Notes: generated by a model from the sequence alone, not told the origin. Positions 35,593 through 44,056 are shown, counted from the stretch's first letter. The stretch: 64,000 nt of DNA from Labilithrix luteola (GCF_001263205.1 NZ_CP012333.1:9095501-9159500), one strand, 5' to 3'. A program made the numbers and translations.

Positions 35593-36162
35593 TCAACGCC
35601 GAAGAGCGCCGTTCGGAGTCTGGTCGAGCAGGTCGACGACCACGCGCACGGCCTCTTCGGTCTCGCCGCGTCCGATGATCGAATGCGCGCCGAGCTTGGC
35701 GAGCGGCGCCGACTTGGTCGTGGCGTCGTAGATCACCACGGGCACGCTTGCCGTCGCCGCCGTGTTCTGGAGGGCTCGTAGGGCGTCGGCCGGCTTGACG
35801 TCCGTGCATCCTGCATCGATCGCGACGACGTCGGGCGCTTCGCTGGCAACGGCGAGGAGGCCTTCGAGCGTGTTCGCCCACGTGGCCACGTCGGTGCCGC
35901 GCGCCTTGCACGCCTTCGAAAGGGCGCGCGACACCACGCTTGCCTTGCCGAGGATGGCAATCGCGCCGGCCGGGCTTGCCACTTCGCGCGGCATCGGTAG
36001 GCCGTTCTTCTCGCAGTACGCCCGCGCATCGTCGGTGCGGACGCGATACTGCGCCCCGGGCGTCTTGATCGCCGGGAGCCGCCCCTCGCGGATCCAGAGA
36101 TACACCGTCTTGGGATGCAGCTCCCAGACGCGTGCGAGCTCGGAGGGACGAAGAAGCGCCAT
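35593..36162 (-). CDS. HTH (MerR/excisionase-type) regulator with receiver-like C-terminus
   Basis: 189 aa from ATG 36162, the start that begins at the HTH. Residues 1-55 read LLRPSELARVWELHPKTVYLWIREGRLPAIKTPGAQYRVRTDDARAYC, a MerR-type winged helix of the excisionase/BldC kind. Residues 70-185 look like a receiver-type alpha/beta fold (AIAILGKASVVSRALSKACKARGTDVATWANTLEGLLAVASEAPDVVAIDAG, then VPVVIYDAT and AHSIIGRGETEEAVRVVVDLL). The phospho-acceptor position is not a clear DD pair, so phosphorylation is uncertain. It converges on coaBC, leaving 4 bases between stops. Target unknown. Confidence 0.7.
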   Translation of the reverse strand: MALLRPSELARVWELHPKTVYLWIREGRLPAIKTPGAQYRVRTDDARAYCEKNGLPMPREVASPAGAIAILGKASVVSRALSKACKARGTDVATWANTLEGLLAVASEAPDVVAIDAGCTDVKPADALRALQNTAATASVPVVIYDATTKSAPLAKLGAHSIIGRGETEEAVRVVVDLLDQTPNGALRR

Positions 36163-36294
36163 GATCGCGACTCTTAGCAGGTTCGGGAGAGCTTGCTCGC
36201 GACGCTTCGCCAAGGCGTCGTGGTCCTTCGGCAAATCCTGCTGCTATTGACCTGCGGCGCGTCCCTCGACTACCACCCACCTCGTGATGGGTTC

Positions 36295-36520
36295 ATCGGC
36301 GTCGCCGGTGGGCATCATCACCCGCGCGTGGTCGTGGCGCAAACCCTCCGCCCGAGGGCGAGCGTCCACACGGGAAGCCGGTGAAATGCCGGCACGGCAC
36401 CCGCCACGGTGACCGGGGACGAACCTGAGCGAACATCCCACTGAGGTTGCCTATCAAGCGCCTCGGGAAGGGGCTCGGGGGAGGATGATCCGGAAGTCCG
36501 GAGACCGGACTACGCGACGG
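36295..36520 (+). promoter_or_regulatory. Cobalamin (adenosyl-/aquo-cobalamin) riboswitch
   Basis: The core 36371-36412 matches the conserved B12 riboswitch block almost base for base: GGGAA, then GGTGAAATGCCGGCACGG, then CACCCGCCACGGTGA. A 5' GGTGGGC/GTGATGAT region lies about 60 bases earlier (near 36307-36320), and the 3' conserved element appears as GTCCGG-AGA-CCGGAC (36496-36510), a paired variant of the consensus B12 box CAGG-AGA-CCTG. Edges are approximate. Between the 3' element and the start codon there is a strong hairpin CCTGCGC-GGGCGT-GCGCAGG (36541-36560) and a possible ACCTC (36526-36530) to GAGGT (36563-36567) pairing that would hide the Shine-Dalgarno of the next gene, suggesting translational control. 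Confidence 0.88.
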
Positions 36521-36575
36521 TCGAGACCTCCGTTCGAGTCCCTGCGCGGGCGTGCGCAGGCCGAGGTGTGCACAC

Positions 36576-37934
36576 ATGATCCGGAATTACGTTGGGCTTG
36601 CGCTCGTCCTCTCGAGCACGTGCGTGTGGGCCGTTGGCTGCAGCGACGACGAGGCGAACACCGACAGCACGACCGTTCCGGACGGCGGCCGCGACGGCTC
36701 GCTCCCGACCACCGAGCCCACCCCGGAGAAGGACGGCGGGGCAGACGGCGCGACCACCGGCACGACGTGCCCCGCCACGACCGGCATCCCGCAGCGCCTG
36801 ATCATCACGGGTGGCGCGGCCGACACCGAGGTCGTCGCGTTCAACCTCGAGACGAAGCAGGTCGACGGTCGCTACGCGTTCTCGGGTTTCGGCGGCGCCT
36901 CGGCGGTCGATGGCCCGTACGCTCTCGAGCAGGCCTCGGACATCGTCACGAAGTTCGATCGCAACGAGCCGTGGAAGCCTGTCGCGAGCTGGAACGTACG
37001 CTCGAACGACGGCATCGACGGTGGAGCGACGTTCGCTGACCCCGCCGCTGTGGTGGCTCCGGCTTGCGGGAAGGGCTACATCCTTCGCTACAACCGCAAT
37101 CGCATCGCTGTCATCGACACGACGAAGAGCGGTGACGCCGGCGCCGCGGATTCGTTCATCGACCTGAGCTCTCTGGTTCAGTCGGCCGACAGCGACGGGT
37201 CGGTCGACCCGGCGGCAGCCGTGCACGTCGCGGCGAAGAATCGCCTCTACGTGGTGCTCGGCAACACGGACCTCAAGAAGGTCAAGGTCGTCGGCGGCTA
37301 TACGAATCTGCTCTGCAGCGAGAGCAAAACCACGCTCATCGCGATCGATACGACCACGGACAAGCTCGTCTCCCTCGGTGGTACAGGCCCTGGCGGCGGT
37401 ATCGAACTCCCAGGCTACAATACCCCCATCAACGCGAATGCCCTCGCCTACGATGCGGCGGCCGACCGGCTGCTCGTCTTGCAAGGCGGGTGCGTTGCGG
37501 ACGCGCCGGGCGATGCCGTCGGCGACATGCAGCAGCGAGAGGTCGACGCGGTCGATCTCGCGACGGGCAAGGCATCGAAGCTGCTCGATCTGAACGACAA
37601 GGGATTCCCGGTCGCCTTCGCCTTCGCCGACAGCACTCACGCGGCGCTCAACTTCTACGGGCCGACGTACTTCTGGGATCCTTCGAAGACGACGCTCGGC
37701 GCCGAGCTCCCCGGGGCACTCGAATACATCACGCACGACGGCAAGGGGAATCTCCTCGGCATTCACAAGGCCTACAACGCCGACTTCACCCCGATTGCGA
37801 TGGAGCTCTACTCGACGCCTTTCACGAACGCGGCGACGGTCGACGAGAGCGCGCTCGTGAAGATCGGGGCCGAGCCGTTCACGGACAACGCCGGGTCGTA
37901 TCCATCGAGCCTCGACGTTTGGCCGCGCCCCTGA
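36576..37934 (+). CDS. B12-riboswitch-controlled lipoprotein, beta-propeller-like, BtuG-like candidate
   Basis: 452 aa. ATG 36576 lies 8-12 bases after GAGG and directly after the riboswitch. Signal with lipobox AVGC gives lipidated Cys22; a Thr/Asp/Gly linker runs to about residue 65. The mature part looks repetitive in the manner of YncE-type propellers: RLIITGGAADTEVVAFNLETKQVDG, RNRIAVIDTTKSGDAG, KNRLYVVLGNTDLKKVKVVGG, KTTLIAIDTTTDKLVSLGG, ADRLLVLQGG, VDAVDLATGKASKLLDLND. No catalytic site. No other gene follows in the unit (a DUF952 gene starts 24 bases later). I infer an envelope protein that binds or handles corrinoids; the surface B12-capturing BtuG of Bacteroidota is also a propeller lipoprotein, but homology is not shown. 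Confidence 0.75.
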   Translation: MIRNYVGLALVLSSTCVWAVGCSDDEANTDSTTVPDGGRDGSLPTTEPTPEKDGGADGATTGTTCPATTGIPQRLIITGGAADTEVVAFNLETKQVDGRYAFSGFGGASAVDGPYALEQASDIVTKFDRNEPWKPVASWNVRSNDGIDGGATFADPAAVVAPACGKGYILRYNRNRIAVIDTTKSGDAGAADSFIDLSSLVQSADSDGSVDPAAAVHVAAKNRLYVVLGNTDLKKVKVVGGYTNLLCSESKTTLIAIDTTTDKLVSLGGTGPGGGIELPGYNTPINANALAYDAAADRLLVLQGGCVADAPGDAVGDMQQREVDAVDLATGKASKLLDLNDKGFPVAFAFADSTHAALNFYGPTYFWDPSKTTLGAELPGALEYITHDGKGNLLGIHKAYNADFTPIAMELYSTPFTNAATVDESALVKIGAEPFTDNAGSYPSSLDVWPRP

Positions 37935-37958
37935 GCGGATGAGGGTAAGCTCGGCGGC

Positions 37959-38291
37959 ATGAGGTGGATCTTCCACATCGTCGTCGCCGAGCAGCTCTCC
38001 TGGGGACCAGACGGTCGGTACGCGCCGCCGTCGCTCGAGGCCGAAGGCTTCGTGCATGCATCCTACAAGGATCGCGTCGAGGAGAGCGCGAAGCTCTATT
38101 TTCCCGCGGGCGCAACGCTGGTCGTGCTCGCCATCGACCCGCGGAAGCTCGACGTGCCGCTTCACGTTGCCGATACGCCGCGAGGGCCCATGCCCCACCT
38201 GCACGGCGCGATCCCGCGCGAGGCCGTGACGGTTCTCACGCTCGCGGACGTCGCCTCACACGCCGATTCCGTGGTTCACTCGCAGCGATAG
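37959..38291 (+). CDS. DUF952 family protein
   Basis: 110 aa. A small protein with the DUF952 signature: IFHIVVAEQLSWGPDG near the N-terminus, then EAEGFVHASYKDRVEESAKLYFPAG and LVVLAIDPRKLDVPLHVADTP, and PHLHGAIPREAVTVL. The conserved His, Phe-x-His and His-Gly are present. DUF952 proteins are predicted to be glutathione-S-transferase-like or ADP-ribosyltransferase-like and have no firm function. It follows the riboswitch-controlled lipoprotein by 24 bases and may be co-transcribed. Its last 16 bases overlap, antisense, the end of the next minus-strand gene. Confidence 0.8.
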   Translation: MRWIFHIVVAEQLSWGPDGRYAPPSLEAEGFVHASYKDRVEESAKLYFPAGATLVVLAIDPRKLDVPLHVADTPRGPMPHLHGAIPREAVTVLTLADVASHADSVVHSQR

Positions 38292-38785
38292 TTCCAGGCG
38301 CAGATTCGAGCGCTGTCCTTCGTCGCTTCGTAGTCGACCACGCAGCCGATCACGTTGGGCGTGCCGTACGCGCAGGACGTCGGGCGAGCTCCACACTCCG
38401 CTTCGGGACACGGAGGCTTGGTGGCGAGCCTCTCGTTCGTGCAGTCGCCGATGAGGTCGCACTGGTCCGCTGGCGCGCTTCCTTGACCCCGGTAGGGGGA
38501 GGGAACGCAACGCAGGTGCTCCATGACTCCGTCGATGCAGGCGGTCTGCATGTTGGCACACTTCGCCATCGAGCAGTCGCCAGGCTGCGGAGGCGCGCAC
38601 CCTCCATCGTCGCAGTGGCCTGCAGGGTCGTCGACGACCGCGCCTTGGCCTCCGTCGGCGAGCAACGAGCTTCGACCCTGGCCGATCGAGACTTCGCCGC
38701 CGCATCCCGCTCCGAACCACAGCGCGAGCGACAACGAGGAGCCAGCGATCAGCGTCACGACGACCTTCGAAAAGTTCGGCTTCAT
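38276..38785 (-). CDS. Cys-rich lipoprotein, unknown function
   Basis: 169 aa. A good site AAGGAG lies 6 bases before ATG 38785. Lipobox FGAGC (Cys28). The mature protein has at least twelve further Cys residues spaced like a disulfide-stabilised secreted protein (HCDDGGCAPP, DCSMAKCANMQTAC, QCDLIGDCTNERL, CPEAECG, ICAWNYRCE). No recognised domain. It is the last gene after the ECF sigma/anti-sigma pair (78-base gap), so it may be part of that regulon. It overlaps the DUF952 gene tail-to-tail. Confidence 0.65.
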   Translation of the reverse strand: MKPNFSKVVVTLIAGSSLSLALWFGAGCGGEVSIGQGRSSLLADGGQGAVVDDPAGHCDDGGCAPPQPGDCSMAKCANMQTACIDGVMEHLRCVPSPYRGQGSAPADQCDLIGDCTNERLATKPPCPEAECGARPTSCAYGTPNVIGCVVDYEATKDSARICAWNYRCE

Positions 38786-38863
38786 GGCATCTCCTTCGGA
38801 GTGTCGTGAGTCACCGCTCGTTCGCCATCCGTGACGAAATCGACATTGGCAACGCTGAAAAGG

Positions 38864-39700
38864 TCATCGCGCGGAGTCGCATGCGCGAAGGACGCGCGCC
38901 ATGAACGACGAGCTTGGGTGTCGTTCCGAAAAAGCTCTCGCTTCAGCGTCCAACGTCGACGTGCCGCCGTCGCGCTTCGCAACCGTGCACCGTGCGATCG
39001 ACCGGAGCGCATCGCGCTCCTCGACGAGCGGGCTCCCATCGACAACCGCAGCGACGACTTCGAGCGCGCGATCGGGTGAACCGTTCGCTAGCGCGCGCTG
39101 GGCCTCGCGCAGCCGATCGAGATCGTCACGAAGGCTCGGTGGCTTGGGTGCGCGCTCTTCGGGCGATTCGGCAGGAGCGTGAGGCTTTTCGTCTCGAACG
39201 ACGGTTGGCTCGGCGCGAGGTGCGACGACCTCGACGACGGGTGACTTCAGCGACCTGACGTCGACGGCGATCGCGTCGGAGGGCGGGCCAGGTGCGGCGT
39301 TCGCCGTGCTCCCGTTCGGCGCAGGCCCGGGGGCAGCCGTGATCGGCGTTGCACTCTCGAGGGCGCGTGGGCTCGCCGGCAAAGGGCTCGGGGGATTCAC
39401 GGCCTCGCGCGCCGCGACGTACTCGTAAGTCCCGCCCGCCGCCGCGCCGACGAGAAGCAGGGCGGCGAGCCCTTTGGCGGCGGTCACCGCCATCGCCGTC
39501 GTTGCGCCGCCTGCTCCCATGGCCGCAGGTGCCGCGCTTGCCGTCTTGGTCGCCGCCATGGCTCCGAGCGCGCTCGCGCCGGAGACGGCGACCTTCGCGA
39601 CAAGCGACCGGCGAACGCGATCGAGCGCTTCCGCGTCCGGAACGCCTACGTCTTCCGTGGCCCGAAGGAGCGCGAGGGCGTCGTCGTCGAGCCCGTTCAT
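38864..39700 (-). CDS. Probable membrane anti-sigma factor of the ECF module
   Basis: 278 aa from ATG 39700, in an ATGA overlap with the sigma factor stop and with GGAGGG four bases upstream. N-terminal segment (about 1-60) is helical (LLRATEDVGVPDAEALDRVRRSLVAKV), followed by hydrophobic Ala/Gly stretches and one membrane helix (AAKGLAALLLVGAAAGGTYEYV, about 80-101). The rest is a Pro/Ala linker and a C-terminal helical, TPR-like part (LREAQRALANGSPDRALEVVAAVVDGSPLVEERDALRSIARC). There is no HxxxCxxC zinc anti-sigma motif, so the role rests on coupling and topology. Typical of myxobacterial ECF operons. Confidence 0.65.
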   Translation of the reverse strand: MNGLDDDALALLRATEDVGVPDAEALDRVRRSLVAKVAVSGASALGAMAATKTASAAPAAMGAGGATTAMAVTAAKGLAALLLVGAAAGGTYEYVAAREAVNPPSPLPASPRALESATPITAAPGPAPNGSTANAAPGPPSDAIAVDVRSLKSPVVEVVAPRAEPTVVRDEKPHAPAESPEERAPKPPSLRDDLDRLREAQRALANGSPDRALEVVAAVVDGSPLVEERDALRSIARCTVAKRDGGTSTLDAEARAFSERHPSSSFMARVLRACDSAR

Positions 39701-40299
39701 CGGACCCTCCATTGGTCGCGCGCCCGCGCGCGTGCGAGCCCTTGTTCGAAGGCCTTACGGGCCGTGCGGAGTCGTGAATAGACGGTGTTCGCGTTGGTCG
39801 CCAGGGCTTCGGCGATCTCTGGCACCGTCAGGCCTTCGATGTCGGCAAGTACGAAGACCTCGCGCAGCTCGTCATCGAGCTCGTCGAGAACGGCCGACAG
39901 GAGCGCCATCGCTTGCCTTCGTGCCAGCGCGGCGTCCGGGCCGCAGTCGGTTCGGTCCGGGAGCGCCGCCGGGTCGACGTCCTCGGCTCGCGAGCGAGCA
40001 TCCAGCCTTCGACGCATCACCGTCCGGCGATGGAGCCGCACGACGCGGAGGGCGATCCCGAAGATCCACGTCTTGAGGCTCGAGCGCCCTTCGAACTCGG
40101 GAAGGCGGCGATGGATGACGAGGAAGATCTCCTGAACGACGTCCTCGACCATGGTCTCGGCGACGCCAAGCCTCAGTGCTGCTCGCCAGACGAAGGGCGC
40201 AAACTCGTCATAGACCGTCGCGAAGTCCAAAGTGCTCGCCGCGCGCGCAGACGCGTCGTCGCACGTCGAACGGTCGCTGTCGAAAGCGAGCACAGACAT
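39697..40299 (-). CDS. ECF RNA polymerase sigma factor
   Basis: 200 aa from ATG 40299, where sigma region 2 begins shortly afterwards; the open frame extends 462 bases further upstream through unrelated Arg-rich sequence. Region 2: FAPFVWRAALRLGVAETMVEDVVQEIFLVIHRRLPEFEGRSSLKTWIFGIALRVV. Region 4: LDELDDELREVFVLADIEGLTVPEIAEALATNANTVYSRLRTARKAFEQGL, with the HTH at the expected place. The anti-sigma gene overlaps its end (ATGA), and an exported protein gene lies 14 bases upstream. Regulates an unknown set of envelope genes. Confidence 0.92.
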   Translation of the reverse strand: MSVLAFDSDRSTCDDASARAASTLDFATVYDEFAPFVWRAALRLGVAETMVEDVVQEIFLVIHRRLPEFEGRSSLKTWIFGIALRVVRLHRRTVMRRRLDARSRAEDVDPAALPDRTDCGPDAALARRQAMALLSAVLDELDDELREVFVLADIEGLTVPEIAEALATNANTVYSRLRTARKAFEQGLARARARDQWRVR

Positions 40300-40313
40300 C
40301 CTTGCGCTCTGAG

Positions 40314-41252
40314 TCACCGGGAATCGCCGATCCGTTGAGGAAACTGCACCTCGAGTCCCAAAAGCGCTCGAAGTGCCACCGGCGCCGCCGTGTGCACCGT
40401 GTCGATTCCGGTCACGACGAATCGGTCGCGGAGAAGGGGAACGACGAGCTCCGGTTCGGCGCGAAGTGTGAAGATCCCGACCGGATACGTCAGCAAAGCG
40501 CCGGCTCGAACCGCGAACCACCCGCGCGACGCCTCCGAAGACGACTCCAAGGCGGGCCCCTGTCCGCGCACGAGCACGCGCCCGGCCTCTGCACCCCCAC
40601 ATGCGGCGACGTCGAGCTTGTGGGCCAGCACGCTCCAACACCCTTTGGCGCCCCCCGCCAACATGGAAAGTGCGGCCCCGATCCCCGTCGACGAATTCGC
40701 GAGCTGCACCGTTGGCAGCAGGAGGCCATCGACCTCGAGCCGCGCCTTCCCCGGAAGCCACGAAACCGACATCGAAGCTCCCGGGGCCGCTGAGCCGAGT
40801 GAACCGACATCGAGTGCCCCCGCGAGTCCGAACCCCACGCTCGACGAAGGCTCATTTCCGTGAGCCGGCGTGTGCTCGGGCTCGGCCCTCGATGGCGCTC
40901 TGGGCCCTTGTGTCTCCGCCGCCGCAACGGGCGGCATCGTTTCGCGCTCGTTCGTTTCGTCGACTCCGGCTTCGAGACCGAGGGCGAGGGCCGTCGCCTG
41001 CGCGAGTTCCCCGCACGATGGCGCCTCGAGCGTTCGTGTGCGGGATTGCCCGTCGACCTGGGTGACGAGCCGGAGCGTCCAGACCCCGGCCGACGTCGAC
41101 TCGACGCGTGCCTCGGCTGTCACATCATGCGCCAACCCGGGACCAAGCGCGGTCGCGATCTCCTGCTCGACGGAGGCTTGGGGCGGACACTCCGGCGGTG
41201 CAGTCCATGACAGCGCGACGGCTCCCAAGAGATGTGCGGCGAGTCCCACCAC
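40314..41252 (-). CDS. Exported protein associated with ECF module, possible outer-membrane barrel
   Basis: 312 aa, GTG start at 41252. A short signal peptide (GLAAHLLGAVALSWTAPP) is followed by an N-terminal domain with CPPQASVEQEIATALG, WTLRLVTQVDGQSRTRTL and SCGELAQATALALGLEAG, seen in myxobacterial proteins encoded beside ECF sigma factors. After a Pro/Ala linker (about 108-140) the C-terminal half alternates hydrophobic and polar residues (SVGFGLAGALDVGSLGSAAPGASMSVSW, then RLEVDGLLLPTV) like a small membrane barrel. First gene of the sigma operon. Role inferred as a sensor or output of the pathway. Confidence 0.6.
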   Translation of the reverse strand: MVGLAAHLLGAVALSWTAPPECPPQASVEQEIATALGPGLAHDVTAEARVESTSAGVWTLRLVTQVDGQSRTRTLEAPSCGELAQATALALGLEAGVDETNERETMPPVAAAETQGPRAPSRAEPEHTPAHGNEPSSSVGFGLAGALDVGSLGSAAPGASMSVSWLPGKARLEVDGLLLPTVQLANSSTGIGAALSMLAGGAKGCWSVLAHKLDVAACGGAEAGRVLVRGQGPALESSSEASRGWFAVRAGALLTYPVGIFTLRAEPELVVPLLRDRFVVTGIDTVHTAAPVALRALLGLEVQFPQRIGDSR

Positions 41253-41374
41253 GCCCGAGGTGTGCCTCGTTCAGCGCCTCCACGCAACTTCGGGCCTCCG
41301 GGGAGACGCGCGATTGGCGCGCTGACCGCAGCGTGATGCAACCGACGAGGCGCTTGGCGCGTAGCCTCCGATAG

Positions 41375-43060
41375 ATGCCGGGGAAACTTCGCTCGAGGCT
41401 CTTGTTCGTGTCGTCGTTGCTCGTTTGCGTCGTGGGGTGCGCACGAACAGGCGTGCCGGAAGTGCGGGCCGTTCCGAAGGCCGCGAAGGCAGCAACGCGC
41501 GAAGAAGGTGCACCGGGCGAAGAGCTGCCGTGGGCGCAGTTCTCGGCGGAGACGTTCGCGCGGGCCAAGGCCGAGCGGAAGTACGTGGTGATGGATGGCT
41601 CGGCCGAGTGGTGCCACTGGTGCCACGTGATGGAGGCGACGACCTACCATGACGCCGGCATTCGCAGACTGCTCGACGCGCACTTCATCGCGGTGAAGGT
41701 CGACGTCGATGCGCGCCCGGATCTGCAGGAGCGCTATGCGGACTACGGCTGGCCGGCCACCGTCGTGTTCTCCCCGGAAGGCGAGGAGCTCGGTGCGTAT
41801 CGCGGGTATCTCGACTCGGACGAGTTCGCCGAGATCTTGAACACCGTCGTGGCGAGCGGCGTCGCGCAGAAGGCCGCGTCCCCGAGTGCGGTCGAGACCA
41901 AGCGCCCAATCGAACGCCAGCCACTGAGCGAAGAGCGACTCGTCGCGATCCAGCAGCGAACCGACCTCGCGCTCGACGAGCTCTGGGACGTCGAGCAGGG
42001 CGGATGGGGCCGCACCCAGAAGGCGCCGCTCGGCTGGGACAACGCATGGCTGCTCACCAAGGCCGCTCATGGCGATGCGTCGGCGAAGAAGAAGGTGCTC
42101 TTCGCGCTCGATCAGCAGGCGAAGCTCATCGATCCCGTGTGGGGCGGGATCTACCAATATTCGGCCGCCGCGGATTGGGACCATGCGCACTTCGAAAAGC
42201 TGATGACATTTCAGGCGCCCGCCATCGACAACTACGCGACGGCTTATGGGCTGACGCGCGATCCCAAGTATCTGACGAGGGCACGCGCGATGCTGGGCTA
42301 CGTCGATCGGTTCATGAAGGGGCCGGAGGGCGGATTCTTCACGACGCAAGACGCCGATCTGAATGCCCACGATCGCGACAAGCCGTTCATGAATGGTCAC
42401 GACTATTACGCATTGGGCGAGAAGGAACGCCTCGCGCGCGGCCTGCCACGAATCGACAACCATGAATACGGTCGCGAGAATGGTCTCGCCATCGCGGCCT
42501 ATTGCACGATGTTCGAAATCACGAAAGACGCGAACGTCTTGGCATCGGCGGAGAAGGCCGCGCGTCGTGTGCTCGAGACCCATCGTGTTCCGTCGGGCGG
42601 GATCACGCACGATCGAATCGATGAATCGGCCCCCACGAAGAAGATTCTCTATCTCTCCGACAACGCCTCGTTCGGTTTTGCCCTGATGCGTCTCTACGAA
42701 GTGACGAAGAATGCCGACTTTCTCGTCCGAGCGCGGGCCATCGCCGATTTCATGCAAACGGAGCTCGCCGGAGACGAGGGCGGGGGATTCTTCGCCAACA
42801 CGAAGGATCCCGACGCGGCGGGGATCCTCGTGCGCCGTCGCGTGCCCTTCGAGGAGAACGTGATGGCGACGCGCATGCTCGCGCGCCTCGTGCGTGCGCT
42901 TCCCGCGTCGGAGGCGATGCCCTATCGCGCCATGATCGATCGAACCCTGCGCGCGATCTCGACGCCGGAGCAGATCGCCGATCGCGGGCGGATGATCGGC
43001 GACTATCTCCTGGCCCTCGAAGAAACCAAGGGCGTTCGCGGCGGACCGCAGGCTCTCTGA
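41375..43060 (+). CDS. YyaL/SSP411-like thioredoxin-domain lipoprotein
   Basis: 561 aa. Lipobox VVGC, Cys22. The N-terminal domain is a thioredoxin-like DUF255 fold with AEWCHWCHVMEATTYHDAGIRRLLDAHFIAVKVDVDARPDL, i.e. the C-H-W-C-H-V-M motif (C80, C83) that defines this family. The rest is an (alpha/alpha)6-barrel region typical of SSP411/YyaL, with GWDNAWLL, FFTTQDADL and ILYLSDNASFGFAL. Family members are predicted to bind nucleoside- or sugar-like substrates (N-acylglucosamine-2-epimerase-like), with no settled reaction. Unlike cytosolic YyaL, this copy appears exported and lipidated. It converges on the next gene. Confidence 0.88.
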   Translation: MPGKLRSRLLFVSSLLVCVVGCARTGVPEVRAVPKAAKAATREEGAPGEELPWAQFSAETFARAKAERKYVVMDGSAEWCHWCHVMEATTYHDAGIRRLLDAHFIAVKVDVDARPDLQERYADYGWPATVVFSPEGEELGAYRGYLDSDEFAEILNTVVASGVAQKAASPSAVETKRPIERQPLSEERLVAIQQRTDLALDELWDVEQGGWGRTQKAPLGWDNAWLLTKAAHGDASAKKKVLFALDQQAKLIDPVWGGIYQYSAAADWDHAHFEKLMTFQAPAIDNYATAYGLTRDPKYLTRARAMLGYVDRFMKGPEGGFFTTQDADLNAHDRDKPFMNGHDYYALGEKERLARGLPRIDNHEYGRENGLAIAAYCTMFEITKDANVLASAEKAARRVLETHRVPSGGITHDRIDESAPTKKILYLSDNASFGFALMRLYEVTKNADFLVRARAIADFMQTELAGDEGGGFFANTKDPDAAGILVRRRVPFEENVMATRMLARLVRALPASEAMPYRAMIDRTLRAISTPEQIADRGRMIGDYLLALEETKGVRGGPQAL

Positions 43061-43063
43061 ACG

Positions 43064-44056
43064 TCAGCTCATCATGCGCCAGTCGACGGCGTCGACCTGA
43101 CGGGGCGAGGTCTTGAACTCGACGGTGAGGCGCGAGCCGACGGCTTCTCCGCCGATTTGCAGCGGCATGGGACGCGAGAATGTCATGCGCACTTCGGTGG
43201 CGAACCAGTCCGTCATGCCTTCGAGCGGGTGCTCGCCGCGCCAGAGCTTCGGGATCTCGAGAATGGCGGTGGTGGCAGCCTGATCGTAGACGCGCACGTT
43301 CATGAATCCGAGCAGGCGCTCGGCGAACGGATAGGCGCGGAAGCCGTAACCGAACTCGGGGCACGTGGCGGCGCCGGCAACGCTGGCCATTCCGTCGTAC
43401 AGGATGGTGCCGCGCTTCACGCCCTCCATCTTGAGGAGCTTTCCGCTCTGCGTGATCGTGTAGACCTCGTTGCCGAGGTTCTCGACGATGACGTGCGGAC
43501 GCCCATAGAGGAAGGTCTTCGGCGCCGTGCGCAGCGCCATGGCCGAGAGGTAGCCCCACACGCTCTTGGCGAGGCGGCTCGAAGGCGACGCCTCGACCTG
43601 TTGACGATAATCGTCGAGCACCTGCGCGTCCCACCCGCAACCACCGAAGAAGGTGAGGGTGCCGTCGCACTCGAAGAGGCTGTAGCGCTTCGTGGGCAGC
43701 CGACCGTCCGTGTTCGCAAGGGCGCGAATGCAGTCGTTGAGCTTGCGCGCACCGAGCGCGTGCGACCACGCGTTGCCCGTGCCGAGGGGCAGGGCGCCGA
43801 TGGTGGGGAAGGGCTGGTCTTTCGGAATCACGCGATCCAGCGCGTTGAGAAGCGCCACGGCGCTGCCGTCACCGCCTGCGGAGAGGATGCAGCGCGGATC
43901 CTTGATCGATCGCAGCCAGCCCTCGACCTCCTTGATCGTCCGGGTGAGCCGAACCGTTGCGCCCGGAAGGGCGCGCGCGATCTGGACGGCGATACGACGA
44001 CCACCGCGTTTCGCGTTGGCGTTGACGAGAATGTAGAGACCCTTGCCTGCGCTCAT
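43064..44056 (-). CDS. Diacylglycerol/sphingosine kinase-like lipid kinase
   Basis: 330 aa. DAGK catalytic fold: a nucleotide-binding ILVNANAKRGG near the N-terminus, ILSAGGDGSAVALLNAL (the GGDG-T/S motif) and IGALPLGTGNAWSHALG (LPxGTxND-like, here with Ala in place of Asp). The C-terminal half is the LCBK/DAGK beta-domain with FGGCGWDAQVLDDY and TIGGEAVGSRL-type end. Substrate could be diacylglycerol, a sphingoid base or a ceramide-like lipid. Its ATG overlaps the stop of the acyltransferase gene as ATGA (44053-44056), indicating a coupled lipid-remodelling pair. Confidence 0.85.
   Translation of the reverse strand: MSAGKGLYILVNANAKRGGRRIAVQIARALPGATVRLTRTIKEVEGWLRSIKDPRCILSAGGDGSAVALLNALDRVIPKDQPFPTIGALPLGTGNAWSHALGARKLNDCIRALANTDGRLPTKRYSLFECDGTLTFFGGCGWDAQVLDDYRQQVEASPSSRLAKSVWGYLSAMALRTAPKTFLYGRPHVIVENLGNEVYTITQSGKLLKMEGVKRGTILYDGMASVAGAATCPEFGYGFRAYPFAERLLGFMNVRVYDQAATTAILEIPKLWRGEHPLEGMTDWFATEVRMTFSRPMPLQIGGEAVGSRLTVEFKTSPRQVDAVDWRMMS

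Noticed and set aside
36521..36560. tRNA-like CGTTCGAGTCC after the riboswitch
   Set aside because: Flanking stems do not pair as a T-arm; the sequence is better explained as riboswitch expression platform.
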